Shown here: positions 6,378 through 14,297 of the stretch, in pieces
Position numbering within the stretch: position 1 is the first letter of the stretch
Layout of the letters: every line of letters begins with the position of its first letter
Source: CAKQOE01 sp963627215
Lineage (GTDB): Bacteria > Bacillota > Clostridia > Peptostreptococcales > Anaerovoracaceae
Direction: 5' to 3'
Assembly (NCBI GenBank): GCA_963627215.1
Contig: CAVGAH010000023.1
Location: 1-24,271, forward strand
DNA: 24,271 nucleotides
The notes under the pieces: generated by a model
The model's database searches: none
What the model saw: only the letters and a program-made list of their open reading frames with translations
What the model was told of the DNA's origin: nothing
Made by a program: the position numbers and the translations under genes

Positions 6378-6798
6378 TCTTACTCCTCCGTTCCGATGCT
6401 GGTTTAGTTCAAAAGTTTAACTGAAAAATCTCATAATAAATGCCACTGGATGTTCTTCGGAAAACGACAACGTCTGTCATGCAGTACCGTCTGCATCGAT
6501 ATCGTTCCCTCTGTTTATCATTGCGGCAAACCAAAGCTTTCTTTGTTTCTACGGGTTATTTTAGCAGAAGCCGGGCTGATTGTCTATATGATAATTTTTC
6601 ATCGTCTCCATATTTAGTAAGTCAAGCACTATTTTTAAGTTTTTTAACACAATATATTGTATTGTTTTCACATCACGTCAATTTCCATCTTTTTCATATT
6701 TCGTCGTAACTCCCCTCATTCCATGCGTTGTACAGTTTTACATACACAACAGCAAAAAATTTTTCATCAATATGTTGAGTTGACAATAATAATAGAAT
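6378..6798 (-). promoter_or_regulatory. 421-bp upstream region of nrdD without a supported gene
   Basis: This AT-rich gap separates the LuxR-type gene from nrdD. It contains GGAGGAG directly before nrdD and the NrdR-like box at 6647-6662. A minus-strand TTGACT lies at about 6625 but has no convincing -10 at the right distance. I see no terminator for the upstream regulator gene, no tRNA and no recognisable riboswitch core. Short open frames here have no ribosome site. Confidence 0.5.
6647..6662. promoter_or_regulatory. NrdR box upstream of nrdD
   Basis: ACACAATATATTGTAT matches the NrdR consensus (acaCwAtATaTwGtgt) at nearly all positions. NrdR represses ribonucleotide reductase genes when dATP is high. 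A much weaker look-alike (CACTAT, then an AT run) begins at 6626, about two helical turns away; NrdR normally binds paired boxes. Confidence 0.65.
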
Positions 6799-9309
6799 TT
6801 ATTTACATATTTTCTCCGAAAGCTGCCTGCGTGAAGTTATATCCAACTTTGAGTATATACGCTGCAGAGTCGTCTTTACAGTATTTTCACTTATACCCAG
6901 TTTTTCGGATATTTCTCTATTTATCATACCTGAAGCAGCACATGACGCTACCTGAGTTTCACGCTTCGTAAGATTACTGAAACGGCTTCCGTGCATCGCA
7001 GCACGGCATTTTTCGCGATTCGTACCGTAATCCTTTATAGCCTGTACTGCACGTTCAGCGATATCACTGAATTCTTCCGGCAGCTGACGAATGAGCGGCA
7101 CAAGCTCCTCACCGTAAAAAACTACAGAGGCCATATTTTCAGTCTCACGCACGAGCTCAAACGCGCTTTTCAGGCACTCACGCGCATTATACGTTTTTCC
7201 TATCTCGTTCCATGCTGAAGCCATTACCAGATATACCGCTTCTTTTACTACGAGATTTCTGCACATCGATGAATCGCCGAAAAACAAGTCGGTGTAACTC
7301 AGCAGCTTATTGTATTTTTTCATGGACAGCAGTACATACATGTGCATCAGATATATAGACGGCATTGCAGGATAAAGCAGCTCGACCTCAGAGAAATCAC
7401 CTGTCCGCAGCCAGTCTGCAACATTTCCGGACTCCCCGAGCTGTATACTTATCCAGGTGCGGCATACATCTGCAGTCTTTTTAAGCGGACTCATCATTAT
7501 TTCGCGCTCCCGCTCAATAAAATCCTTCATCGGGTCATTAGACGGGCTAAACTCACCTCTGGCTATCGCCAACCTTGTCCTCAGAAAAGCCCCGCACAGC
7601 CTCACACCCATAGTGCGTTCCGGCGTTCCCTCGCACTCACGTGCAGCTCTGTCCATCATTATCTCAGCCATATCGTAATCCAGCCGCATAAATGCAGCCT
7701 CAGCCTTAGCCTCACTGCTTACGCCGGCCCAGCCGGCTCCTATCAGCCTTTTGCCACGCTCAGATACCTCATCTATCATATCGAGCGTTTTGTCAAGAGA
7801 ACCTCCGTTATAAAAAAGCTTAAGAACAGCAGTAGAGCCGTACGTTCTCGGTATTACAGAATGCTCCGTCCTCTTAACTCCGTCAAAAACAGCCAGCGCG
7901 TTATCATAATCCTGCTTTACTTTATTAAGATCCTCAAAATCTGTCATTGCACGAAATATCGAATAATCGCACAGCAGTGAATTTTTCTCCTTCTCCGAAA
8001 GACGCTTGTCGGAATACAGGTCCTCAAGGAATTCAAGTGACGCATCCCTGTAAAGCTCAAGCTCGCCGAAATTGAAAAAACGCCACGCCATGTAAAGCAT
8101 GGCCAGATGATACCTGCTCCTTATCTCACGCGGGCAGTCCTTGTAGTATTTTATATAATTAGAACGTTTTTCCTCATCGCGTCCTATATGCCTGCCTCGC
8201 TCTATAGCCGACATCATCAGCTTAAATTCCCCTGCACGGTAGTAATAATCGGCAGCCTTTACAAACTCACTGTCCTCGAGCATGATATCGCCTGCTGCCT
8301 TAAGCCTTTTACTCATACGTGCTCCCGCACGATTCATCTCATTCTCTATATAATTCAGCAGATGCTCCCGATATAGTTTTATAAACCTGAACGCATTATC
8401 TCTTGCCCCATACATTATATACATGTTGTGAAGGCGCATGCTCCGTATAAGCTCCGCTGCGTCAGAACGCCCCGTAAAACGTTCCGCCTGGCTGATCGTA
8501 AACTGGTCCATTATACCTATCTGCCTTGCAAAAGCTATCTCCTCCTGTATCCTGTCAACATTTCCTATACCGGCTATATAATCTTCAATATCTATGTCAG
8601 CAGCACTGACGCCACTTCGAATGTATTCGTTTACCATGAGCGACAGGAGCATCGCCCAGCCTTCTGTCCTTCTGTGCAGATAAAGCACTGTCCTGTGGTC
8701 GACCGAAACGCCGCTGAGCTTCAGGAATTCACTCGTTCCGTTTTCATCAAAAAGAAGCATCTCCGGTATGACAAGGCTGACGCTGCCTCTCACTACATCA
8801 CCGCTGTACCTGTTCCAGTAGTTCAGTCTCGATGTTATGACAAAATGTATCCTTCCTCCTGATTCCACAGCAAGCCTGCATAGCATGCATGCGACGGCAC
8901 CGCCGTCCTCCAGTTCATGAAGATCCTCCACTATTATCCTTATGCGTGCTCCCGACTGTCTGACATTTTGAAGCGCCCTGTCAGCAGCTCTGTAAATTTC
9001 CTCATCATCTACTTGTAATTTTTTATATTTTTTCCAGTTATCAACAGACGACAGTGCATCCGATAACTCGCTGAAGCGACTGTACAACAGATCGCTCAAG
9101 CGCCGCATAAAATAATTTATATCATCAAAATGAAGATTTATCCTGTACGTATCCTCGTCATCCTTAAGAGACTCAACAAGCACGGTCTTACCATATCCCG
9201 GCGGCGCTCCTATAAATGTTACCGGAAAGTCATACGTATGCTTCATAATATCCCGCAACGACCTGCTTATAAACCTTGCCGACGGGTCGAACTGCCTGTG
9301 TCTGGCCAT
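6799..9309 (-). CDS. Large ATP-dependent LuxR-family regulator (MalT/LAL type)
   Basis: The 836-residue protein starts with a P-loop NTPase: Walker A GAPPGYGKT (34-42) and a Walker B-like RIIVEDLHEL (125-134). A long helical middle (about 340-760), probably TPR-like, follows, then a C-terminal LuxR helix-turn-helix (about 777-836) with LTKRETQVA, REISEKLGISENTVKTTL and YSKLDITSR. This is the layout of MalT and other LAL regulators, in which an inducer bound by the helical region drives ATP-dependent oligomerisation and promoter activation. The ligand is unknown. It is the only gene in its transcription unit, divergent from HU with overlapping promoters, and its targets are not apparent. GGAGGAG precedes the ATG. 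Confidence 0.9.
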   Translation of the reverse strand: MARHRQFDPSARFISRSLRDIMKHTYDFPVTFIGAPPGYGKTVLVESLKDDEDTYRINLHFDDINYFMRRLSDLLYSRFSELSDALSSVDNWKKYKKLQVDDEEIYRAADRALQNVRQSGARIRIIVEDLHELEDGGAVACMLCRLAVESGGRIHFVITSRLNYWNRYSGDVVRGSVSLVIPEMLLFDENGTSEFLKLSGVSVDHRTVLYLHRRTEGWAMLLSLMVNEYIRSGVSAADIDIEDYIAGIGNVDRIQEEIAFARQIGIMDQFTISQAERFTGRSDAAELIRSMRLHNMYIMYGARDNAFRFIKLYREHLLNYIENEMNRAGARMSKRLKAAGDIMLEDSEFVKAADYYYRAGEFKLMMSAIERGRHIGRDEEKRSNYIKYYKDCPREIRSRYHLAMLYMAWRFFNFGELELYRDASLEFLEDLYSDKRLSEKEKNSLLCDYSIFRAMTDFEDLNKVKQDYDNALAVFDGVKRTEHSVIPRTYGSTAVLKLFYNGGSLDKTLDMIDEVSERGKRLIGAGWAGVSSEAKAEAAFMRLDYDMAEIMMDRAARECEGTPERTMGVRLCGAFLRTRLAIARGEFSPSNDPMKDFIEREREIMMSPLKKTADVCRTWISIQLGESGNVADWLRTGDFSEVELLYPAMPSIYLMHMYVLLSMKKYNKLLSYTDLFFGDSSMCRNLVVKEAVYLVMASAWNEIGKTYNARECLKSAFELVRETENMASVVFYGEELVPLIRQLPEEFSDIAERAVQAIKDYGTNREKCRAAMHGSRFSNLTKRETQVASCAASGMINREISEKLGISENTVKTTLQRIYSKLDITSRRQLSEKICK

Positions 9310-9387
9310 TTATTCTCCTCCTGTGTACATTGATTCTGAATACTTTTTAGTGTCAGCATCACCCGTTTAGAGTGTTTTTTTCGTATT

Positions 9388-9402
9388 ATTATATACTATA
9401 AT
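9388..9402. promoter_or_regulatory. Overlapping divergent -10 boxes for the LAL regulator and HU
   Basis: The minus strand reads TATAAT at 9393-9388 (towards the regulator) and the plus strand reads TATAAT at 9397-9402 (towards HU). The two -10 boxes are 3 bp apart, so RNA polymerase could not occupy both at once. The -35 regions are poor on both sides (minus-strand ATGATT at 17 bp). Confidence 0.5.
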
Positions 9403-9456
9403 AACCCTGTAATCATGTTACATGAAATAAATATTTACTTGGAAGGAACAGAGAAT

Positions 9457-9747
9457 ATGAATAAAACAGCTCTCATTCAGGAAATGTCAAAAAAAACTGA
9501 CATGCCTAAAAAAGACGTAGAAAGAGTTCTGAACGCCTTTTGGGAATGTGTTGAGACTTCTCTGATAAACGGCGAAAAGGTACAGCTTACAGGCTTCGGA
9601 ACATTTGATGTAAAGCGCAAGGGTCCTCGCCCGGGCAGAAATCCTAAAAAACCTGAGATAGAGATCATGATCCCTGCAGCTAACGTTCCTTGTTTCAAAC
9701 CCGGAAAATACCTGAAGAAATCACTAAACAGTATTGAGGCTGAATAA
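9457..9747 (+). CDS. hup: HU-family DNA-binding protein
   Basis: From the ATG at 9457 the protein has 96 residues, beginning MNKTALIQEMSKKTDMPKKD. It has the two N-terminal helices, then GFGTFDVKRKGPRPGRNPKK with the beta-arm that intercalates DNA, and a C-terminal helix ending CFKPGKYLKKSL. HU is an abundant nucleoid protein that bends DNA. The open frame extends to 9415, but GGAAGGA at 9441-9447 lies at the proper distance from 9457 and the upstream residues do not fit the family. Unusual points are a cysteine in the otherwise conserved VPxFKPGK region and one in the second helix. It is a single-gene unit ended by the terminator at 9781-9819. Confidence 0.95.
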   Translation: MNKTALIQEMSKKTDMPKKDVERVLNAFWECVETSLINGEKVQLTGFGTFDVKRKGPRPGRNPKKPEIEIMIPAANVPCFKPGKYLKKSLNSIEAE

Positions 9748-9780
9748 AAACAAATTCTATTGTCGATCACACGAATCAAC

Positions 9781-9819
9781 GGCTCTGTATGAAAAAAGTA
9801 TTCATGCAGAGCCTTTTTT
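9781..9819 (+). terminator. Intrinsic terminator of the HU gene
   Basis: A 13-bp stem (9781-9793 with 9801-9813, one T-G pair) closed by a 7-nt loop is followed by six T. Confidence 0.92.
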
Positions 9820-9868
9820 CTGTTAAAATTGAATCAATACATTTACATCAAACAGGAGGACATACACC

Positions 9869-10336
9869 ATGAGATGGACGCACGAAGAGCGCAAGCAGAA
9901 GCTCATAGAAATAACTAACCGCGACGCCGAGATAAATGAAAAGGCCGGGGCACCGATATACAAAATGGAATTCGTCGATTACAATGACAATGATGAGCTC
10001 ATCCTTAAATATTACATAAAGCCGTGGCAGAGAAACCCGTTCGGCAATCTCCAGGGCGGCATGATATGCTACTACATCGACGCTACAGCAGGCGCACTTT
10101 CATGGGCGGCCGTTGACTGCGACCCTGTAGGAACTGTAGATATAAACGTAAACTTTATCCGCGCCGTATCTGAAAACGCGGACTATATAACAGTAAAGGC
10201 AAAGGTCATCAGCATAGGCCGCCGCGTAGTCGTTGCCACTGCTGAGGTATATGACCCTGAAGGCTGGCTCATGGCTGTAGCTGCTACAAATACTACACGC
10301 CTGCTGCCTCCTGACCCTAATCCGGTAATTGTATAA
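9869..10336 (+). CDS. Hotdog-fold thioesterase (PaaI/YbgC-like)
   Basis: The 155-residue protein has a single hotdog domain. NPFGNLQGGMICYYIDATAG (about 56-75) is the helix segment corresponding to the HGG motif of PaaI thioesterases, with Gln in place of the usual His. The strands VDINVNFIRAV and GRRVVVATAEVYDPEG follow in the expected order. Family members hydrolyse acyl-CoA or aryl-CoA thioesters in the cytoplasm. The substrate cannot be inferred because the neighbours (HU upstream, isochorismatase-like convergent downstream) give no pathway. AGGAGG lies upstream of the ATG at standard distance. Confidence 0.85.
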   Translation: MRWTHEERKQKLIEITNRDAEINEKAGAPIYKMEFVDYNDNDELILKYYIKPWQRNPFGNLQGGMICYYIDATAGALSWAAVDCDPVGTVDINVNFIRAVSENADYITVKAKVISIGRRVVVATAEVYDPEGWLMAVAATNTTRLLPPDPNPVIV

Positions 10337-10350
10337 CAGGCATAATGTGG

Positions 10351-10365
10351 GCGCGCCGGGCGCGC
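10351..10365. repeat. GC-rich intergenic hairpin (6-bp stem, 3-nt loop)
   Basis: GCGCGC, loop CGG, GCGCGC, located just after the thioesterase stop and before the terminator. No T-tract follows. Member of the scattered GC-hairpin set. Confidence 0.55.
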
Positions 10366-10381
10366 GGGCTGCATAGTTTAA

Positions 10382-10417
10382 AACGGACCGTTTTCCATTT
10401 TGAGGCAGCGGTCCGTT
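10382..10417. terminator. Bidirectional terminator between convergent genes
   Basis: AACGGACCG (10382-10390) pairs with CGGTCCGTT (10409-10417) around an 18-nt loop. Moderately T-rich sequence follows on both strands, and the hairpin lies midway between the thioesterase and hydrolase stops. Confidence 0.75.
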
Positions 10418-10448
10418 CATTACTTTATTTCATATTATATATTATTTA

Positions 10449-11006
10449 TTACATACATCTCTCAACGATACGCTCAACATCCTCTTTGCTCTCAAGCTCT
10501 TCAGCTATCAGGAACTTAGGTCCGATAAGATGCTCAAGGCTCGTTATGCCGGCCTGATGATAACGCTCACCATCGTGCGAGCCGCAGTACTGCGTCAGGA
10601 CTATAGGCCTTACGCTCATTTCGAAAAGGTCTGTGGCAGTCGTAAGCACGCAGCACTCCGTATCGTAGCCGATAACAAAAACGTGCTCCGGAAGCTCGCC
10701 ATCGTTGATATCACGCAGCAGCTCCTTCATTTCATCAGTCATGCTGGAGAATGTGTTCTTTTCCACTATATGGTCAACATATTCCTTTATTTCAGGACGG
10801 AGATCCTGTTCTTCCTCAGTGCAGAGACCGTGCCAGTCCATGAGGCGACAGATATTGCTGCCCTCTTCGTTCCAGTATTTGGTAGCTATAACTACGTCAA
10901 AAAGCTCGCGCTCCATAAGGTCTTTCACACGCTTGAAAGATTCCTCTGCATAATCTGTTTTTACAAAGCCGTTCTGGATATCTACAAGAATTATGATATT
11001 TTTCAT
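10449..11006 (-). CDS. Isochorismatase-family cysteine hydrolase
   Basis: The 185-residue protein begins MKNIIILVDIQNGFVKTDYA. The catalytic triad of the family is visible: D9 in LVDIQNGF, K83 in VEKNTFSS, and C119 in GYDTECCVLTTATDLF, where the TE-C-C-V arrangement puts the nucleophile second. The family includes nicotinamidases, isochorismatases and related amidases, all cytoplasmic. The metal-binding histidines typical of nicotinamidase are not clearly present, so I do not assign that activity. It is a monocistronic leftward gene, convergent with the thioesterase and divergent from the radical SAM gene. AAAGAGGT precedes the ATG. A 7-bp inverted repeat (11043-11057) lies in its leader. Confidence 0.85.
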   Translation of the reverse strand: MKNIIILVDIQNGFVKTDYAEESFKRVKDLMERELFDVVIATKYWNEEGSNICRLMDWHGLCTEEEQDLRPEIKEYVDHIVEKNTFSSMTDEMKELLRDINDGELPEHVFVIGYDTECCVLTTATDLFEMSVRPIVLTQYCGSHDGERYHQAGITSLEHLIGPKFLIAEELESKEDVERIVERCM

Positions 11007-11075
11007 TTTTACCTCTTTTTGCCTTTATTTTCTTCCGTTTTCCTCTGAATTTCAGAGATTCATGCGATTAAACCC

Positions 11076-11089
11076 GTCAATTCATTGAC
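11076..11089. promoter_or_regulatory. Inverted repeat overlapping the -35 box of the radical SAM gene
   Basis: GTCAAT, two bases, ATTGAC form a 14-bp inverted repeat whose right arm covers most of the TTGACT -35 element. A repressor bound here would block that promoter. No regulator is assigned. Confidence 0.4.
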
Positions 11090-11113
11090 TTTACGCGTTT
11101 AATATTATATTAT
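11085..11113 (+). promoter_or_regulatory. Promoter of the radical SAM gene
   Basis: TTGACT (11085-11090), 17-bp spacer, TATTAT (11108-11113). AAAGGA lies before the ATG at 11157. Confidence 0.7.
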
Positions 11114-11133
11114 AGTTTGAATCTTAAACACAA
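11104..11133 (-). promoter_or_regulatory. Divergent promoter of the isochorismatase-like gene
   Basis: The minus strand reads TTGTGT (11133-11128), 18-bp spacer, TATAAT (11109-11104). It overlaps the rightward promoter of the radical SAM gene back to back. Confidence 0.5.
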
Positions 11134-11156
11134 CATGATTCTGAAAGGAATAAAAC

Positions 11157-11753
11157 ATGTCAGATATATTTTATGTCTACGGCGGATCTGCATACGCCAA
11201 TCTCACTAATAAATGTCCGTGCCGCTGCACTTTTTGCATAAGGCAGAACGGCGAATCTGTAGGCGATGCCACAAATCTCTGGCTCGGAGCCGACCCTGCA
11301 ATTGATGACATACTCGCAGCGCTGAAGGAGTTTCCTCTTGCTGATTTCGACGAGCTGGTATTCTGCGGCTACGGCGAGCCTACGTGCGCTGTTGAAAATC
11401 TCGCAGCGACTGCAAAATACGTAAAAGAAAATTATAATGTAAAAACACGTCTTAATACGAATGGTCTGGGCAACATGATAAACGGCAGAGACATACTGCC
11501 TGAGATAGCTCCGTACCTCGATGCCATCTCCATCAGCCTGAACGCTCCCACAGCGGAGAAGTACAACGAGCTCTGCAACCCTGTATACGATGGCGCCTTC
11601 GAGGAAATGCTCCGCTTTGCAGAGAGCTGCAAGGGCATGATACCTGAAATAACGCTGAGTGTCGTTGACGTCATTTCAGAAGAAGACATCGAAGCCTGCC
11701 GCAAAATAGCGTCAGACCTCGGCATACACTACAGAGTAAGAGTAAAAAGCTAA
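11157..11753 (+). CDS. Radical SAM protein of the TatD-associated family
   Basis: The 198-residue protein has the radical SAM cluster motif C20-x3-C24-x2-C27 in NLTNKCPCRCTFCIRQNG, then LWLGADP, a GYGEPT segment (SAM binding) and RLNTNGLGN. NLTN before the cysteines and an LWL segment after them are features I recall from the short TatD-linked radical SAM proteins of Clostridia, in which the gene is often next to or fused with tatD. No tatD is present in this window. Members bind one [4Fe-4S] cluster and cleave SAM, but the substrate is not established. It is followed after 62 bp by the membrane protein at 11816, possibly in one transcript. Confidence 0.85.
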   Translation: MSDIFYVYGGSAYANLTNKCPCRCTFCIRQNGESVGDATNLWLGADPAIDDILAALKEFPLADFDELVFCGYGEPTCAVENLAATAKYVKENYNVKTRLNTNGLGNMINGRDILPEIAPYLDAISISLNAPTAEKYNELCNPVYDGAFEEMLRFAESCKGMIPEITLSVVDVISEEDIEACRKIASDLGIHYRVRVKS

Positions 11754-11772
11754 AAGGACATAACAGTTAAGA

Positions 11773-11799
11773 GTAAAAAACGTAAAAAACGTAAAAAAT
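11773..11799 (+). repeat. Three tandem copies of a 9-bp repeat
   Basis: GTAAAAAAC, GTAAAAAAC, GTAAAAAAT in direct succession, followed by GTAAAAGGAG that provides the ribosome binding site of the next gene. The end of the radical SAM gene has related GTAAGAGTAAAAAG, so the repeat may have spread by slippage. Confidence 0.7.
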
Positions 11800-11815
11800 G
11801 TAAAAGGAGAATCTG

Positions 11816-12706
11816 ATGTTTCGCGTAAAAAAGGAAGACTATAATTCGGTACAGTTTATACCGGATTACAATTCAAGCTCAACTCACAGAATCAAGGCCA
11901 AAAGATCCGCAAGAAAACATCACAGCAAGGCAATATTCATCGGCGTCATCATCGCCGTTATCGCAGCTGTAGCAGCAGCAGGCATCGGTGCTTATCTTTA
12001 CTTTACATACTATAATCCTACAAGCAAGTACGTAAGAGCGCTCGCCGCAGAGGATTTTGACACATGTAAGCAGATAAGCAGCGACAACGCATTCGATACA
12101 GGTTTTGTAAGCGCCATAGAGGCCACCGTCACAGATGCAGCTCAGAAGGTGCTCGACAGCTACAAGGCAGGCACTCTCAGCAGCGATGAAGCCATATCTC
12201 AGCTCAACAACTACAATGAGATATCGGACGACTGCTTCAAGGAAAAGATAGACGGCATGATAACCGAGATAAACACGATAGTTTCGCTTCACAGCAACGT
12301 AACAGCCGCTCAGGATATATTTGCTGCAGGCAAGTATCTCGATGGCGTAGACCAGCTCATATCAGCATCAGCTGCAGCCGCTGAGCACGGCATCGATGTT
12401 GAAAGCGACGTTTCATCCGTCATAGAGGGCAGCACGATAAATATAAAGGAAGCACTCTTCACAGAGTTCGCATCACTTATCAAAAATGAAAACTACGATA
12501 AGATAAACTCATATCTCGATTTTATAACAAAGTACGACAGCGACACAGACTACACTGATTTCAGAACTACAGTCACAGAAGTACAGGACGGCACGACAAA
12601 GATAAAAACCGCTTCACGCGACGCATCAAATATCGCAAAGCAGGCGAGGAAAGAAGCAAAAGCTCAGGCTCGCACTGCAGAAGCGCAGACGTCCGGTCAG
12701 ATATAA
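11816..12706 (+). CDS. Single-pass membrane protein of unknown function
   Basis: I do not recognise this 296-residue protein. It has a basic, probably cytoplasmic N-terminus (1-38, with a KRSARKHH patch), one transmembrane helix (about 39-64, Ile/Val/Ala-rich, ending AYLYFTYY) and an outward part of about 230 residues. That part is predicted to be mainly helical and rich in Ala, Ser, Asp and Thr, with a Lys/Ala/Arg-rich, possibly coiled C-terminal end (about 265-290). There is no signal peptidase site, lipobox, enzyme motif or LPxTG anchor. AAAAGGAG precedes the ATG. It could be a cell-envelope or sensor-type anchor protein; it follows the radical SAM gene, but no functional link is evident. 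Confidence 0.8.
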   Translation: MFRVKKEDYNSVQFIPDYNSSSTHRIKAKRSARKHHSKAIFIGVIIAVIAAVAAAGIGAYLYFTYYNPTSKYVRALAAEDFDTCKQISSDNAFDTGFVSAIEATVTDAAQKVLDSYKAGTLSSDEAISQLNNYNEISDDCFKEKIDGMITEINTIVSLHSNVTAAQDIFAAGKYLDGVDQLISASAAAAEHGIDVESDVSSVIEGSTINIKEALFTEFASLIKNENYDKINSYLDFITKYDSDTDYTDFRTTVTEVQDGTTKIKTASRDASNIAKQARKEAKAQARTAEAQTSGQI

Positions 12707-12747
12707 TAGCTGATGAGATGAATAATTAAACGAATGCCCGATAAGCA

Positions 12748-12760
12748 CGGCGGCCCGCCG
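12748..12760. repeat. GC-rich intergenic hairpin (6-bp stem)
   Basis: CGGCGG, one C, CCGCCG, embedded in a longer GC run between the membrane-protein stop and the terminator. No T-tract. Member of the scattered GC-hairpin set. Confidence 0.55.
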
Positions 12761-12771
12761 CCCGGCTGGAT

Positions 12772-12829
12772 CACAAAAAACAAAACACCATTCACAAATG
12801 ATAAGCATATCATCAGGTGAATGGCGTTT
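12772..12829 (-). terminator. Terminator of the pst-pho operon, convergent with the membrane-protein gene
   Basis: AAAC-A-CCATTCAC (12783-12795) pairs with GTGAATGG-C-GTTT (12817-12829) with one A/C mismatch, and an inner ATGAT/ATCAT stem extends it. On the minus strand the stem is followed by a T-rich run (TTTTGTTTTTTG), so it best stops leftward transcription after phoR, and possibly rightward transcription too. Confidence 0.8.
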
Positions 12830-12880
12830 CTCTGTATAGATTTCTGTATTAAAAGGAAAATATTAATTAAAATAAAAATA

Positions 12881-14221
12881 TTAAAAAAGTATTTTCATCG
12901 TAGTACCACGGCCCAGATCCGACTCCACAGATATCTGAGCGCCCATAACACTCACGCCGTGCTTTACTATAGAAAGGCCCAGACCGGTGCCGGAAACAGC
13001 CCCTGTATGGGCCTTATCCGCCCTGTAGAAGCGTTCAAATATCCTCGGCATGTCTTCGGGCGCTATGCCCTTTCCTGTGTCCGATATCACGATACAAGGC
13101 CTTGAGCCCTCATACCCTGTATTAATATCAGCACTGCCTCCAGGTACGTTATATTTTATCGCATTTTCAGTTATATTAAATATTACTTCATCAAGTATCT
13201 GCGGTATCACCCTGACAGCAGCATGCTCACCGCTCACCGTCAGCTTTACGCCGCAGCTCTTTGCGTGATCCTCAAGACGCTCCGCCACGACCTCCGCCTG
13301 GCTCATGAGGTCTGTGTCCTCCTTCTCAGGCAGATCTGTATCCGATTCAAGCTTCGAAAGCCTGAGTATGTCGGCTATGAGCGAAAGCAGTCTCTGCGCT
13401 TCATCGTATATTTTTTCTGAAAAATGCTGCATATCTTCAGGTCTTACAAGACCGCTCTTCATTATCTCAGCAAAGCCGAGTATAGATGTGAGCGGCGTTT
13501 TCAGCTCGTGCGTCACATTAGCTGTAAATTCCTTCCTTACAGCATGCTGCTCCACGAGCTCATCCATCTGCGCTTTTATCTGCGCATTCTGGTCAGCTAT
13601 TTTATCAAGCAATGGTGTCAGCTCCGTATAAACTTCTGATGTGTGCGGCTCGTCAAGGTCTATCGAGTTCACAGGCTCAGTTATGCGCCTTGAAAGACTC
13701 GCCGCCATCATAAGAGATATAAATATCACAACAGCTATAAGTGCTGCGAGCGACGGCAGCGATCTGACCATCAGCGACAGCAGTGTGCTCTGTGTTATGC
13801 TCACTCTGAGCACAGTCCCGTCATCGAGACGCAGCGCATAATAATGAGTTTTTTCTGCAAGAGTCGATGAATACCGCGTACATTCGCCGCTTCCATTTTT
13901 GAGCGCCTCAGCTACCTCTTCTCTGTCGGCATGATTCTCCATGGCCGCCGGGTCAGCGGAGCTGTCGTATATTACAGTACCGTCATTGGCTATCCACGTT
14001 ATGCGGCTGTCCTGTCTCGCATGCATTCCTATATCATTCAGATACGATACGCCCGACGTCTGTATTCCTCCGGAAATATACCGAGCTTCATCCTTCAGCT
14101 TTGCGTCATATTCGCTCGAATAATACCCCCAGAGCACGCCCATAACTATGATGACTGACAGCAGCAGAACAAGCATGGACGTAACGAATACGCCGCTGAA
14201 TATTTTCTTTTTCATTGTCAT
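12881..14221 (-). CDS. phoR: Phosphate-regulon-type sensor histidine kinase
   Basis: The 446-residue kinase has two transmembrane helices (about 8-33 and 151-175) flanking an extracytoplasmic domain of ~115 residues, a short HAMP-like link, then HisKA with H238 in FTANVTHELKTPLTSI. The HATPase domain follows: N-box around NITENAIKYN (349-358), DTGKGI (381-386), an F-box RIFERFYRAD and GTGLGLSIVKH (411-421). It autophosphorylates and passes phosphate to the response regulator encoded just upstream (PhoB). Its place as last gene of the pst-phoU-phoB cluster supports phosphate sensing. A GGGAG lies 11-12 bases before the chosen ATG; a second ATG two codons later is too far from it. No key residue is missing. 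Confidence 0.93.
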   Translation of the reverse strand: MTMKKKIFSGVFVTSMLVLLLSVIIVMGVLWGYYSSEYDAKLKDEARYISGGIQTSGVSYLNDIGMHARQDSRITWIANDGTVIYDSSADPAAMENHADREEVAEALKNGSGECTRYSSTLAEKTHYYALRLDDGTVLRVSITQSTLLSLMVRSLPSLAALIAVVIFISLMMAASLSRRITEPVNSIDLDEPHTSEVYTELTPLLDKIADQNAQIKAQMDELVEQHAVRKEFTANVTHELKTPLTSILGFAEIMKSGLVRPEDMQHFSEKIYDEAQRLLSLIADILRLSKLESDTDLPEKEDTDLMSQAEVVAERLEDHAKSCGVKLTVSGEHAAVRVIPQILDEVIFNITENAIKYNVPGGSADINTGYEGSRPCIVISDTGKGIAPEDMPRIFERFYRADKAHTGAVSGTGLGLSIVKHGVSVMGAQISVESDLGRGTTMKILF

Positions 14222-14297
14222 TTTTTGTAAACACTCCCGTCATCTGCACCGGTACACGCATAAGGATACAAAAATACCGCACGTACCGACCGCACCG

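Noticed and set aside
6378..6640. Riboswitch (for example cobalamin) in the nrdD leader
   Set aside because: The leader is long enough, but I could not find the conserved core of any class I know; only weak local hairpins are present.
7342..7980. 212-codon plus-strand frame opposite the LuxR-type regulator
   Set aside because: Antisense shadow of a long, clearly coding minus-strand gene; Cys/His/Ser-rich composition typical of non-coding frames.
10449..11006. Calling the isochorismatase-family protein a nicotinamidase (pncA)
   Set aside because: The Asp/Lys/Cys triad is present, but the typical metal-binding histidine pattern is not clear, so only the family is supported.
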